Source: Onchocerca volvulus
Lineage: Eukaryota; Nematoda; Chromadorea; Rhabditida; Onchocercidae
Assembly: GCA_000499405.2 (NCBI GenBank)
Contig: HG738138.1
Coordinates: forward strand, 15,764,554 to 15,828,553
Length of the DNA stretch: 64,000 nt
Direction: 5' to 3'
The stretch's first letter is position 1, and each line of letters starts with the position of its first letter. The position numbers and the translations under genes are program-made. The notes below the pieces were generated by a model. That model did no database searches and had not been told where the DNA came from. It was given only the letters and a program-made list of their open reading frames with translations. Shown in pieces: positions 28,034-38,850 of this stretch.

Positions 28034-29170
28034 ACAATCGTTTATTCCTAGATTTCATTGCAATTTCTAACGGATGTTCTGATGATAAAAGATTCTCTGA
28101 GGAATCGCATTCGCAATCGTTTAACTGCTAGTCAGATACTTGCTGCAGTTATTCGGATCAGTGATAATGATAATCACGATAACACAAAATATCCTATGTT
28201 GAATGCTATTTTAACATTTCGAGATTCTGGTTCGTAATCAATGATTCATCAATTCAATTATGAAATATTTGGGAAAACAATGATTTCCTTCTTGAAATCA
28301 AATTGAAAACCAAAACTTAGCGATTTGCTAGAAAATTTAAGACTGTTAACAGATTACATTATTTTTTTATTTACTTATTTTTTTCCAATTTTGCATATTT
28401 TAGCTTTTCTATTTCAGCGATCTCATCGACAACTGATTCCACATCGTTGCTTATCATAATTATTTGCCTGATGTTGCTGATAATTCTCATTCTTCTAAAT
28501 ATATCTATCATGAAGAATCTTCATTTATGTGCTCGAAAACATCATGAAGACTCACGGAGTAATGATAATCTGTTGGAATTAAATTTGAAACAACCTGCTC
28601 AAGTTTATACCACACAAGCATTGATCAAATCTCAAAAAAAGAAACAAAATACATTACCGAGAAGTATACATGAAACATGTAATCAGCCCTTTTTAAACGA
28701 ATTAAAACGTAAATTATTTTTTTTAATGTAAATTTTAATTAAAAATGGTGTATTTATTTGCAAAAATTATTTGTTATATCGGAGTTATTATAAGAATATG
28801 ATTTTACTTTTCCTTAATAAAGACCTGTTTTTTTTTTTTCAAATATAATTTGTAAACTTCAAATTCGATGAAATAACAATCAAAAAAATCTTAATTTGGG
28901 GAAAAAAGAAAGTAAATAAATCATCAACATTTTTTAGGGCATTATTCTGTAACCGAATCACTCGATTCGGGAATTGTTGATCGTGAATTGGAAGAAAATG
29001 AGCATAATGCAAGGATTTTCGAACAGCGAAGAATGAAATCGAAATTACGAATTTTACATCAATCATACTCGGATAATTCGATCTTAAATCCAATACAATT
29101 ACAATTAACCGGTAAAAATGCACAATTATGCGCCACCAAAAGTTATCAGTACCAAATTGGAAAGTGTTAA
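12518..29170 (+). CDS. Jagged/Serrate-type DSL Notch ligand
   Basis: Sixteen exons with consistent phase: 12518-12565, 15481-15574, 15969-16153, 23624-23734, 24064-24164, 24441-24569, 25046-25174, 25506-25632, 25883-26030, 26428-26564, 26710-26799, 26997-27191, 27503-27619, 28052-28229, 28418-28708, 28938-29170; 770 residues. Exon 1 encodes a signal peptide ([16 protein letters not shown]). Residues about 17-146 resemble the MNNL region ([15 protein letters not shown]). The DSL domain (161-202) has [10 protein letters not shown] and ends [10 protein letters not shown]. Four EGF repeats follow (about 206-343). A cysteine-rich VWC-like region (377 to about 460; [14 protein letters not shown], then [15 protein letters not shown]) and an extended juxtamembrane region match Jagged/Serrate architecture. 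A TM helix lies at about 607-627, with a roughly 140-residue tail. It should act at the cell surface as a ligand for Notch (LIN-12/GLP-1). Intron 3 is about 7.5 kb and intron 10 is uninterrupted. The intron after 26799 has a GC donor. An in-frame ATG at about 12,461 is an alternative start. Confidence 0.92.
14272..14561. repeat. Inverted repeat (about 70-bp arms) in intron 1 of the DSL gene
   Basis: The left arm (about 14,272-14,342) and right arm (about 14,490-14,561) are near reverse complements. The core GATTTTGATTGATATGAAGT and the outer AATGAATAATC both pair across a spacer of roughly 150 bases. This could be a MITE-like foldback remnant or a structural element in the pre-mRNA. No terminal target duplication was identified. 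Confidence 0.7.
16154..23623 (+). other. Third intron of the DSL gene (about 7.5 kb)
   Basis: This is by far the longest intron of the gene, between the MNNL exon ending RWPVK and the exon starting [10 protein letters not shown]. It contains the tandem duplication at about 19,050-19,493, a less AT-rich block at about 19,550-19,830 and a 120-codon open frame at 19,875-20,237 that I do not accept as a gene. Long introns of developmental regulators often carry enhancers. No specific site is claimed. Confidence 0.7.
19050..19493. repeat. Two-copy direct duplication, about 190 bp each
   Basis: Unit 1 (about 19,050-19,241) and unit 2 (about 19,300-19,493) share the same order of blocks: a GAAAGGAATGA.CATAAAAT start, a GAGTTTCTTT pyrimidine stretch, a long T run, GAAATTTTCAT, and an A-rich end after an AATTGTTTC or AACTGTTTC block. 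The copies have diverged by substitutions and small indels. The repeat is internal to intron 3 of the DSL gene. Confidence 0.75.
27946..28032. repeat. Paired poly(T) runs in an intron of the DSL gene
   Basis: Two T homopolymers of roughly 30 bases each are separated by a short CCCC/AAATTT interruption and lie just upstream of the acceptor at 28,051. They could act as an exaggerated polypyrimidine tract. Confidence 0.85.
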
Positions 29171-32100
29171 GTAAAAATCGTTTTTTTTTTTTTTTCAAAT
29201 ATAATTCAACATGATTATTGCAAATATATGTGCATATCTATTATTCCACGCCCTCGATTTATCTGTTAATTAATTTGATTTTCCTGTCATCATATTCATC
29301 CATTTCCAGCTATTAATTTCAAATTCCATACTTCCTGATAATAAAATTCACTTTATAATTAGTCTTTGATATGATTATCCTCAGATAAAAATGTTGAAAA
29401 TTAATGTATGAAAATTCAACTTATAGTTTAGCACCGTAAGATATGACTTCATTAAATAGTTTTTTTCTTAACTTAATTTTCAGTCATTTTTTTTAGAAAC
29501 TTAATTTAAATAATTCAAATTGTTTTAAAATGATATGACTGAATCATTTGAATATAGCTTTCTTTTGTATTGGTACTAACAACTGTATTTTATTCTCATT
29601 TTGTCACGAATTATGTTTGTTTTGTGTTAAATATTGGTTTGTACTTCATAGCTGGAAAATTCCCACAATTAGAATTCTTAAATCTAAACTTGACTGAATG
29701 ACTTTAAATTTCGATTTTTTTCTTTTTTTACTCTTATGTGGAATTTTTTTAGATTAGTTTCTTATTTTACTTTTAACAGAAAAAATTCTTAGTCATTCCC
29801 ATAGAGACCAGCAAACATTTAAATTTGTAAAATCCAATTTAGATAGATTTTCAAAAAATTTCAAAAAAAAGCAACACTGTAATGAGACAGAGAATCATTT
29901 TGAATAAATTGGATTCAATTTTAAAATTTGAATTGAAAAAGTGTGAATTAACTCTTTAAGTTGGTGTTTTTCAAAGAATTTTCTCTGCTTATTATTTTAC
30001 TTAATTCTTTGTTTATCAGTCTTTTCCTTTATCTTTACAAATCATAATAAAGAAATAGCCATATTTGGTCGGAAAAACGAATTGTGCACATGAAAGTGAC
30101 GAATGTATAAATGATTTCAACCGGTTATGGAATTTATTGAAAAATTCAGAAATAAATTGCATCAAAAAGCAATACAGAATACAATACTAAAAAATAACTT
30201 AAGGTAATCTTTTTGTTTCGTAAATAAGTTAATACCTTTGTGCATGTGGCATTTAAAATTCGAAGGTAATATTTTCAAATTGTCACCATTTATCTTTTTT
30301 TTTTTTTTTTTTTATCATACTTTCCCTCTTGTCTGGTATTACGCTGATTTAATCTTTTGATTGTAATAATAATTTTTTGCTCTTAATGGTTAGTATGTAA
30401 GATTTTTAGAATACACAAACAAAGTGAAAATATTAATTAGGACATTTTCCTCTCTAAATTTAAGTAAAATTCATTAATAATGTATATATTTATCTTAATG
30501 CAGGAAAAAGTTTCTATTCTAAGAAAGCGAAATAATTGCTAAGAATTTGAAAAAAGAAGTAAAAAAAAAGAAAAAAAGTAAAATTTGAAAGTTTGTTTTT
30601 TCAAACTTTTATTCTATGGCTTTGTTTTCTTACAATATTTTGCCTCTTTTCTATTCTTTATTTTTTCATTAAATGACTGATTAATATCATTTCTCCCTTC
30701 CAGATATTATTACGATTAACCTCAAAAAGACAAAAAATAGGAAGGCATTTTGTCAGTAAAGCGAATGCCATAACTTATTATTGATTACATGAAATTCTTA
30801 TCAGCAGAATGAAAATCAACAGGATATTTGTTCTAGCACAATCCGAAATATTTACGGATATATCGATTGCATATTTGAAGTATTGCCAGAAATTAATTAA
30901 GATTTAAAATTTAGGAAAGCAGTCTTTTCTTTCATCAACTTTTTTATAACTCCAACGTGTTGAATATTTTAGTGCAAATAGAAGAAAAGTGAAAAAGCTA
31001 CTATCAACTCAATGCTTTTGCAGCTTGAAACGAGTCAAATTGAATTATTTTGAAGTTTCAATAATTAATAACTTTATACTAACTTTATAAAGTGAATTTT
31101 AAAAGGTTCATATACTTCAGATAATGGAAGAAGGTAAAAGAAGGTGCTAAAGAATAAATGATTAACTTCAAATAAACAAGAAAAAGTATTCGAAATTTTC
31201 ATGCGGCCTGTTTGTTTATATTTATTAGCATTTTACTGAATTTTATTCACTCAATCTTTTATTTCTTTCTTGCATTCTGAAACAATGTGTCATTGAGGTA
31301 TCAGAATTTCAAAATGGGAAAAAAAAAGTCTGATTTTTCTAGATTGGAATTGTATATCATTGCAATGTAATGTAACACAAATTTGACTGTAAATTCCAGT
31401 CAAATACATTAAGTTTTTTGGTTTATTTTTTTTTGGATTCATTTACTGTCCCGATAATTTTTTTCATTTTATTTAAATTTAAAGAAAATAAATTTACCTT
31501 TTACTAGGTTCTCTGTCAGGAATGTTTTCATCATGCTTCAATAATGAAAAATTTTTCCATTTTATCTCATTTCCATATCCCCTTATCATATAACTAATTC
31601 TGAATCCTTTCTCATAAGACACAGGGCCATATTGGATTCAATTTATTCTTTCATTATTACAGAAAATATTTTGAAATAATATGGCCTCAACAGTTGGGTT
31701 AAAGCCAACTACTTACTTAAATGTTTCTGCAATATTTACAGAAAATTATTCCGATTTTCTATGAATAAAATCTAGACACGGAAAAGTTGATGATATTCAT
31801 TTTCAAATTGGTTAAATTTTCACCAAAAAAACTGACGAAATTCTTTATCATTATTGCCATTTCTTATTCATAATTCGTTTATGTAGATTTTTCTAATACT
31901 TTTGCTATGTTAATTTCACTAAAAATAAATTTTCGGATATCATGAAAACAACATCGATATTATAATAGCATGATGGGTTCACGATCACTATAAATTCAAT
32001 TTTTAAATTCACCACCGCAATTGACTATTAAAAACTTCAAAGATTTCCTTTAAATCTATTTATCGTTATTTCTTTCAAAAAAAAAATAATTAGCTAAGCT

Positions 32101-33249
32101 AATGGTATTGTTTAAAATAGATTCAGCTTTGCAAATTAGTATTTGTATCATTTTTGCGGCTTATTTTTATCTCCTTGATATTAAGGACTACGATTTTTAA
32201 AGGTTTGAAATTTCGAGAATTTTTTTATTTGGAGGGGAAGCAGAAAATTAGGTCGATATAGCAGAACATTGTTTTTGTGATTTTGTAACTGAATCGTATT
32301 GTGAATGTATTTTTCGCAGGTTAGAAATATTTTATTGTTGGAAATATTTTCATACTTCAATGTGCATTTGCCTTGCTGCGTTAATTTATCAGTTTCTATT
32401 ACTTATTATAGTAACACATGTTATTTCTATTTCTTAAAACATTATTTTTAAAAAAATACAGAGATTAATAGAAGTAAAAAAACATCTCTAATGCTTACTG
32501 AACAAATGTTCCAGCAATTTATCTCTTTGAAACAAAATTTACCCTTCTCTTCAACTTTAGATGCCCACTTTCGCTTGGAAAGATCCAGTCGCTCAAAGGA
32601 ACTCATACTAAATATTAGAGTGTTTGCTTTTTTTTTTCTGAAAAAACTTCTAAATTGTCAGGGATGAATGCGATTCCAATTTTTTAACTGAAGGACATAC
32701 AATAGCATACTTTCGCATACTTTCATTGGTCAAATTCAGAATATTTTCGATAAAAAGTACTAAAAGTCTTCCCTAAAAATTAATTTCTTGCATCTTTTTC
32801 ATTTTATATTCTATCCCGGTGCAAATGATAATTATTATATTTTTAACTTAAAATCGCTATAAAAGTTGCTTGTTTTCTTTGTGTTATATTGAAAAATTGA
32901 TAAATGAAACGAAAATAGTTATGCTTTAATAATTTCATGCGAAACAACGAAAGGAAAGATGGTGTATAAGGGAACTGTGTTTGTCGCCGACCTTGTTTAA
33001 CCATGAAAATGATTGAGGGTTCTTGTTTCTTATCGTATCGAACCTTTGCAGTATCTCGAACTTGAATAATTAAACCTTTATTATGAAAAATTTTGTAATA
33101 CAACGAACGCAACAACTGCAATATTATTAACCATTTCAATAAAATAATTTTAATGACGATTTCAAAATCTAAAGATAAATACAGACCAAATTATGCCCGA
33201 TATTTTCAACCAACCGACTTCGTGATAGTACATCCTTTAAAATGATCTG

Positions 33250-33284
33250 TCAGGATCCTTTTCTTCGTGGATAGAGGATCCTGA
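33250..33284. repeat. Small perfect-stem inverted repeat
   Basis: TCAGGATCC at 33,250-33,258 pairs with GGATCCTGA at 33,276-33,284 across a 17-base loop, and pairing extends imperfectly further out. It lies in a patch that is less AT-rich than its surroundings. Confidence 0.75.
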
Positions 33285-33348
33285 TAGAGTTTTGGATCTA
33301 AGAGAAAGCGCCTTTGTTAGCGCGTGATGAACACTATAGCATAGAACA

Positions 33349-33439
33349 AAGGTTACAAAGCCGTTTGATTTGAAAACAAAGGAATAAATCCACATATCCA
33401 ACAAGAGTTACAAATCATTTGATTTAAGTACAAAGAATC
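33349..33439. repeat. Two-copy short tandem duplication
   Basis: The block GGTTACAAAGCCGTTTGATT, near 33,349, recurs in diverged form near 33,406 as GAGTTACAAATCATTTGATT; each is followed by an ACAAAG-AAT word. The period is about 56 bases. Confidence 0.6.
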
Positions 33440-34394
33440 AATTATTCTCCGGTATCTCTCGCGATTTCAGCGACGGTGCTATTAATTATTATCGCTTTCT
33501 TTTTCCCTCCTAGGCACAATTCTTCAATCGATAGCGACAATTAGCGATTCACTATTAATGAAGCGATACGCGAGAACGTCAATGAGATGATTGAGAAGCC
33601 AACGAAATGCTGGGATATGAATTTATATTCAGGAAACAGTAAAATAAACTAATTTAATATCATTAAAAATTTTAGCAGATACAACAAAATGATTGAACTT
33701 CTTGCTTTCTCTTTATATTTTATGCATATGTAAAGTTACTTGCTAAACGATTTGATCTTTCCTAATATCGAAGTTCATTACAAAGCTTATTCGATTAATA
33801 CTGCATAGAAAATATGGAAAACTGATTGTTTCCTTCGAGAAGGTAGTACTTAGGAAATGGAGAATTTACTTCTATATTAATGATTCTAAAAAAATGTGAA
33901 AATTCCAGTGCTTTACATTATTTTGGAAACTCATATAATAATAAAGGTAGTTCCACTGATAAGAATAATTATAATAAATGATAAAAAAGGAATGTCACTG
34001 AGTTGGTTGATATTGAGGGCTTCTGTTATTACGTGGACAATGCAGTACTGCAATAAGTTATTCGACATGAAGATGACTTTGTAGAAAATTGAATGCAGAA
34101 AGAAAATGCCATCCGAATACGATTTCCTGCACTACATTCATTTCATCATTTAACTAATTAAACAAAAGTAAGTGGAAATTCATTTCAAAAAAATTAAATT
34201 GAAAGAAAACAATTACTAAAGAATGTTACTAAGAATAATGCAAGAAAGGACTATAGCTAGAACCAATGACTTTACTTACAATGAAGTAAAGCCAGAAAGA
34301 TGTTCACCAAGAATGACTGCGTGCTAATTATGCACACTATAAAAATAATATCTATGCGATATTCTTGTCGGTAAAACCGAAAAAAATATAATTA

Positions 34395-34540
34395 GTTGTA
34401 TATTGGAATGTTTGAAGGGTCAAATAGCAAGTAGATAGTTTCAAATGGGAAGAGCATCAAAAAGATATGATTATTTGCATATAGGAATATTTAAAAGAAT
34501 CAAATACAAGTAGATAGTGTCAAAAGGAAGGTGTATCACA
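34395..34540. repeat. Two-copy tandem repeat, period about 78 bp, at the palindrome edge
   Basis: The order TATATTGGAATGTTT, GTCAAATA, CAAGTAGATAGT, TCAAA.GG.AG, CATCA in 34,395-34,457 is repeated in diverged form in 34,473-34,540. The second unit sits at the outer boundary where similarity to the right palindrome arm begins. Confidence 0.65.
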
Positions 34541-36028
34541 GGAAAAATCACCTATTATGATTGTCATAAAGTGCTGAGCAGTTCAAACCAGCAAAACATC
34601 ACATGTTGTGTTTGTTTAATTTCAATAAAAAAGTCCTTAAGCCGGAAAAGAGCCAGCAAGCAAAACTTCTTTGGAAGAAAAGAAGTCTATGATGGATAAT
34701 CACGGGATCCACTCGATTGGATGGTAATTATTATCAGTGAATTACCAATATGAACGAAATTTTACTAGAATTTCTTGCCTCGCTTCAGCGTAAAATAATT
34801 CGAATATTTCATTGAATGATTCAAACAAATAGATTCAACCGCAGAATCATATGGCAGAAATATACGTAGACCTCAAGTATGCGGTAAACCGCGCAAAAAA
34901 AGTAACATTGGTTGATTTTTGTGCTCGCATTTCAAATATTCAGAATAAAGCGTTAAGCGTAAAATACACAAGTTATTAATGGAAATAATCTGAAGAAGTC
35001 TTCAGAAAAAATGCGAAGAAATGGCTTGTCAAGTGAAATGAACTTCATCATCCGTGTTTCATAATCCCCGAAATTATTTCAAATATTATAATTATTTTTA
35101 ATATATTTTAAACTCTTGACACGTATTTTAAATCCTTTAGCAATCTTCAACTTCCATAACCAATAAAATTTTTTTTGGAACGTTCAAAAGATTTTACTTC
35201 GAGATTTGTAAAAAGATAAAGAATTTTATCCGTAAAATTTCAGGGATTTTTTTCTTTGAATACAATGAAAAAGAATGGAAAAATTGAAATGAATGAAGGC
35301 AAAAAGTTGATTTGAATTTTTCTGTGAAAGTTCTAGATATTTGCAACTGGATGGATTTCCTTACAAATGTATTTTCGCAGGCGATTCTAATTCGTCTTCC
35401 TCAGCAAAAACATAATACGAAGTTTTAAAGACCTTTTGTTTTGAAGTTAAATATTCTGTTTGCTACTGACTCATTTTTAAAATAATTTTAAGAAGATATA
35501 AACTGAAAGGAATCGGAGAGCAGATTAATACTCATTACTGAGATATTTTGACAACTCAGCTTCTGAATTTATCAAATAGACTTCAATTTTTAATGGATAA
35601 TCTGATCAAATTGTTCACATTTTGCTCTTTGCCACTTCATTCTAAATTTAAGTACCCATCATTCCTGAAAAGTGGAAAACGTCCACAAAACGGACGAAGC
35701 TATCGATTTCAATGTTTTTTGTCGAAGTACAAGTAGCAATATACATTATTTTATTTCCCATTATCTGCTTGTCACATATAACTTCATTTATCGCGAGAAT
35801 TATTAAGGTTCACTTCTTGCATCGTTTATTCCATATTCCATTTCTGCAATTATAATCATTTTTAGAGCTTACAAATTTCTTCATATAATCATTGAAATAT
35901 TAATAAATAGAAATAATGGAAATATTTTCCAGTAATTAGTGATTTTACGAAGTCAGATGCAGTCTCTTCATAGATTCCATAATGAAAAACAAAGAAGTAG
36001 CAAAAGTTTCGAAAAATATCTATGTATT

Positions 36029-36502
36029 TTAAGTTTGATAGACCTTAAAAACACACAGCTCAAGCAGCTTTCCCTTATTGGATTGCCTCGTCCTACACAT
36101 CGTCTTCCATTTCTTCCTCCTCATCCTCCATTTCTTCCTTCTTATCTTCCATTTCTTTCTTCTTATCCTCCATTTCTTCCTTCTTATCTTCCATTTCTTT
36201 CTTCTTATCTTCCATTTCTTCCTTCTTATCTTCCATTTCTTCCTTCTTATCCTCCATTTCTTCCTCATCCTCCATTTCTTCCTCATCCTCCATTTCTTCC
36301 TTCTTATCTTCCATTTCTTTCTTCTTATCCTCCATTTCTTCCTTCTTATCTTCCATTTCTTTCTTCTTATCCTCCATTTCTTATCCTCCATTTCTTTTCT
36401 ATCTTCCTTTCCACCTTCATCATCACCACGACCACCGTAATCATTACCTCCTGGTGGTGAGCAGAGAATAATATAAACAAAAAGTAAAAATCTTTTTGCC
36501 AT
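36029..36502 (-). CDS. Secreted repeat protein, copy A of the palindrome gene pair
   Basis: The open frame starts MAKRFLLFVYIILCS, a short hydrophobic signal-like segment, then a Gly/Asp-rich stretch (PPGGNDYGGRGDDEGG), then a long tandem repeat. The DNA repeat unit is 21 bp and encodes MEDKKKE or MEDKKEE in one frame. One early unit is only 14 bp, so from the signal peptide the ribosome enters a different frame and reads Trp/Arg/Lys-rich units (WKIRRKK). The MED frame (36,377-36,093) is open for 94 codons and has its own stop. The intended product may therefore be either a basic or an acidic/lysine-rich secreted protein, or the gene may be frame-broken. The start is conserved with copy B at 38,851, which supports it. 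An unrecognised intron could restore the other frame. I do not know the family; no toxin or enzyme motif is seen. Confidence 0.45.
   Translation of the reverse strand: MAKRFLLFVYIILCSPPGGNDYGGRGDDEGGKEDRKEMEDKKWRIRRKKWKIRRKKWRIRRKKWKIRRKKWRMRKKWRMRKKWRIRRKKWKIRRKKWKIRRKKWKIRRKKWRIRRKKWKIRRKKWRMRRKKWKTMCRTRQSNKGKLLELCVFKVYQT
36093..36400. repeat. 21-bp coding tandem repeat, about 13 units
   Basis: Units of the type ATGGAAGATAAGAAGAAAGAA (21 bp, minus strand) are interleaved with shorter ATGGAGGATGAGGAAGAA units (18 bp). One 14-bp unit near the 5' end shifts the frame. Because both lengths of the common units are multiples of three, several frames stay open on both strands, which creates long artefactual open frames on the plus strand. 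The repeat is absent from the other palindrome arm, so it expanded after the duplication or was lost there. Confidence 0.9.
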
Positions 36503-37415
36503 AATCGTATTTGGTCAACAAAATTTCGTGTTGCAGCACTCTGAAGAAACGCAATTATGTGAACTAAAATTGAATGTCACAAGTGAACGATTGAAAATTT
36601 CGCTGATTTTCCTCAAATAATGTTAATTATGGTCAATTATTATTTGATTGAAAGAAAATGACATTATTTCAAACAAATTTTTTTGCGCCAAAGACTTTTA
36701 TTTTCAGTCTTTAACACTCCTAAAAGTTTAAAAGCATATAAATGTGCGAATAATTTCAATGACAAAGGAATAAAATTGCTATTAATTAAAAATCTGTCGG
36801 CAAAAAAAATTTTACTGGATATCAGACTAAATGAATTCACAATAATGGTATGAATATCGGAAACCGCATTGTCTCCTTGAATCTTGAAGTCATATAGCTA
36901 GCCCAGTATTTCATTAACCTGAACTCTAATAGATCTGCAGTGAATACTGGATTAGTTGCAATTTCTTGTGATGAGCTTTTTTCGGACCAATCACTTTGCC
37001 CAATTATTAAACTAAAGAAAGACCAGCATAATAAAAAGATGTTTCATGATTTTTTTTATAACCAGTTATGTGATAAATTGAAGTGTAAAAGGAAAAAATG
37101 GCCGGGAAGCAAATAAATAAATGATAACTGATTTAAAAAGTTACGCTTTTTATATTTCGGTAGTGACCTCTTTTGAAGTGAATTTTGTCTCGCATAGTTA
37201 ACCCCTCCTTAATTTTTTTGTTCTATGATTAAATTATTTGTCGCATGTTTAAAATAAAAAAAATCAAGAATGAGTGGAGGGTTGGATAAGACATACAGAA
37301 AGAGATATAACGGAGACGAATATTTCGCTTAAAATTGGTTAAATTTTTTCAATCAAAATTAATTTATATTCCGGTAACACTTTATCAACAAATCTCCTTT
37401 CTTTCAGATCATTTA

Positions 37416-37596
37416 ATGATGTCAACATTCGCTTTTCTTGCTATTTTATCGGTGACATTTGAACAAAATTTGGATTTTAGAATCATGCACAGCTACGATA
37501 AGTAAGATTGAATTAGAAGATTTTATGAGAATACTTTTCTTCAAAATTTTTATCAGTATAGGATATTATAGTACACAAAGTAAATTACATCTGTAA
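37416..37596 (+). CDS. Possible two-exon gene for a 42-residue secreted peptide, in the palindrome loop
   Basis: Exon 1 is 37,416-37,501 and exon 2 is 37,557-37,596, with a 55-base intron with GTAAG and ATCAG ends. The product starts MMSTFAFLAILSVTFEQ, a plausible short signal peptide, continues through LDFRIMHSYD and ends at a stop after exon 2. A TTTCAG acceptor lies 8 bases before the ATG, as expected for a trans-spliced nematode leader or an upstream exon. The gene sits in the unpaired centre of the palindrome, between the two divergent copies. The product is very short and its family is unknown, so it could be chance. Confidence 0.28.
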
Positions 37597-38850
37597 ATTT
37601 CTAAATTTTGACAAAAAATAAATAAATAAATGAAAAGTGAAAAAAAAGCGGGAAAACAGGGAAAGTGAATGTTAATCTTAAACTAAATGAAGTGAAAAAA
37701 GAATCTGTGATAAAGCAGGAGAAAAAATTTACGAAGGACTACCAAATTTTGACCGACAAAAAAAAAAAAAATTTACCCATCTAAAACGAAATATTCGTCT
37801 CCATTCATATCTATCCAATTCTGTTCGTCTTATCTAACCCATCCGCTTGTTCTTTTTTCTTTCTATTTTAAACATGCGATAAACAATTAACAGAACTAAA
37901 AAATGTCCATTTTTCTGATCCGATCACTATGCGAAATAAAATTTACTCCAAAGGAAGCCATTGTCCAAATACGAAAGCGTAATTTTCAAGTCATCCATCG
38001 TTTATTTATTTACTGCTCCGTCATTTCCCTCTCATATCTCGTCCCGTCACATAATTGTCTATAAAAATTATTAAGAAGCGTTTTTTTCCTGTTCCCGTTA
38101 ATCCAAGCAGAAGCCCTTCCGCACCCGCCTTCTTAAATGTATTTTTAAATCCTTACTTTCTTGTTGATAGCAATTTAGGTAGTATATCTCTGTGTATCTA
38201 AAGTCTACTAAGCCTTTTTTTCTACTTTTTATTTTTCTATTCCCATTGAAGCCAAAGGCTTTCATATCTCATTCCATCACATAATTGTTTATTATTATAC
38301 TACTTTAATAAATTCATCCTTGTTCAGTTTTACAATTGTGCAAAGTGAATGATCGAAAAAGGCCCATCACGGGAAACTTTAGGTGACTCAGTATTTATCA
38401 TCAATCCATTAGAGCTCACATTAGCAAATTACTGGGTAAGTAATACGGCCCCAGGTTTGAAAAAATAATGCAATTTTAATATTTATACAGTTACTGCAAA
38501 TTCATTTCGTCCCATTCCAACTGAAATTTTTTTATGACAGATTTTCGATTAACATCAACTTTTTTTTTTTTGATTGAGGTGGCATAATACAGTGTTTCGT
38601 GTCCACTTTTCTGTCATCGGAAATATTTGCACATCTATATGTTGCTGAGTTTTTAGGAGTGTCAAAGATTATAAACAAAAATCTTTGGAACAAAAACAAT
38701 GTCATTTTCTTCCAATGAAATATAAATTGACTATGGTTGATTTGACTGGAGCAAATGAAAACCATAACAGTTCATTCTAATATGGAATTTTCATTTACAA
38801 AATTGCGTTTTTTCAGAGTATCAAAATACTTTTTGTCAACAAATACGATT

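Larger units (their letters stand above)
29171..34390. other. Non-coding stretch after the DSL gene
   Basis: The start probably includes the DSL gene's 3' UTR. No exon chain was found. It holds a T run near 30,297-30,313. At about 33,180-33,600 there is a less AT-rich patch with a BamHI-centred hairpin and a short tandem duplication. A 98-codon minus-strand open frame at 32,843-33,139 has no recognisable domain or flanking splice logic and is not called. Confidence 0.55.
34510..37333. repeat. Left arm (A) of a large imperfect palindrome
   Basis: This arm is homologous in reverse complement to 37,790-41,330. Anchor blocks compared by eye: ACATCACATGTTGTG near 34,597 with its complement near 41,245; GATTCTGCGATTGAATCTAT with the left copy near 34,830; the GGAATGATGGGTACTTAAAT block near 40,077 with the left copy near 35,655; CAAATACGATTATGGC (38,838) with the left copy near 36,505; and GGAGACGAATATTTCG near 37,310 with CGAAATATTCGTCTCC near 37,789. 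Indels and substitutions are frequent, so this is an old duplication. The gene copy in this arm is on the minus strand. Confidence 0.85.

Noticed and set aside
32843..33139. 98-codon minus-strand frame
   Set aside because: Starts with a hydrophobic stretch but shows no conserved features, promoter or splice logic.
35939..36460. Plus-strand Pro/Phe/Leu/Ser-rich frames of 173 and 120 codons
   Set aside because: Antisense translations of the 21-bp repeat; they exist only because the unit length is a multiple of three.
35939..36500. CRISPR-like array reading of the 21-bp repeats
   Set aside because: The units are contiguous, with no unique spacers, and the genome is animal.
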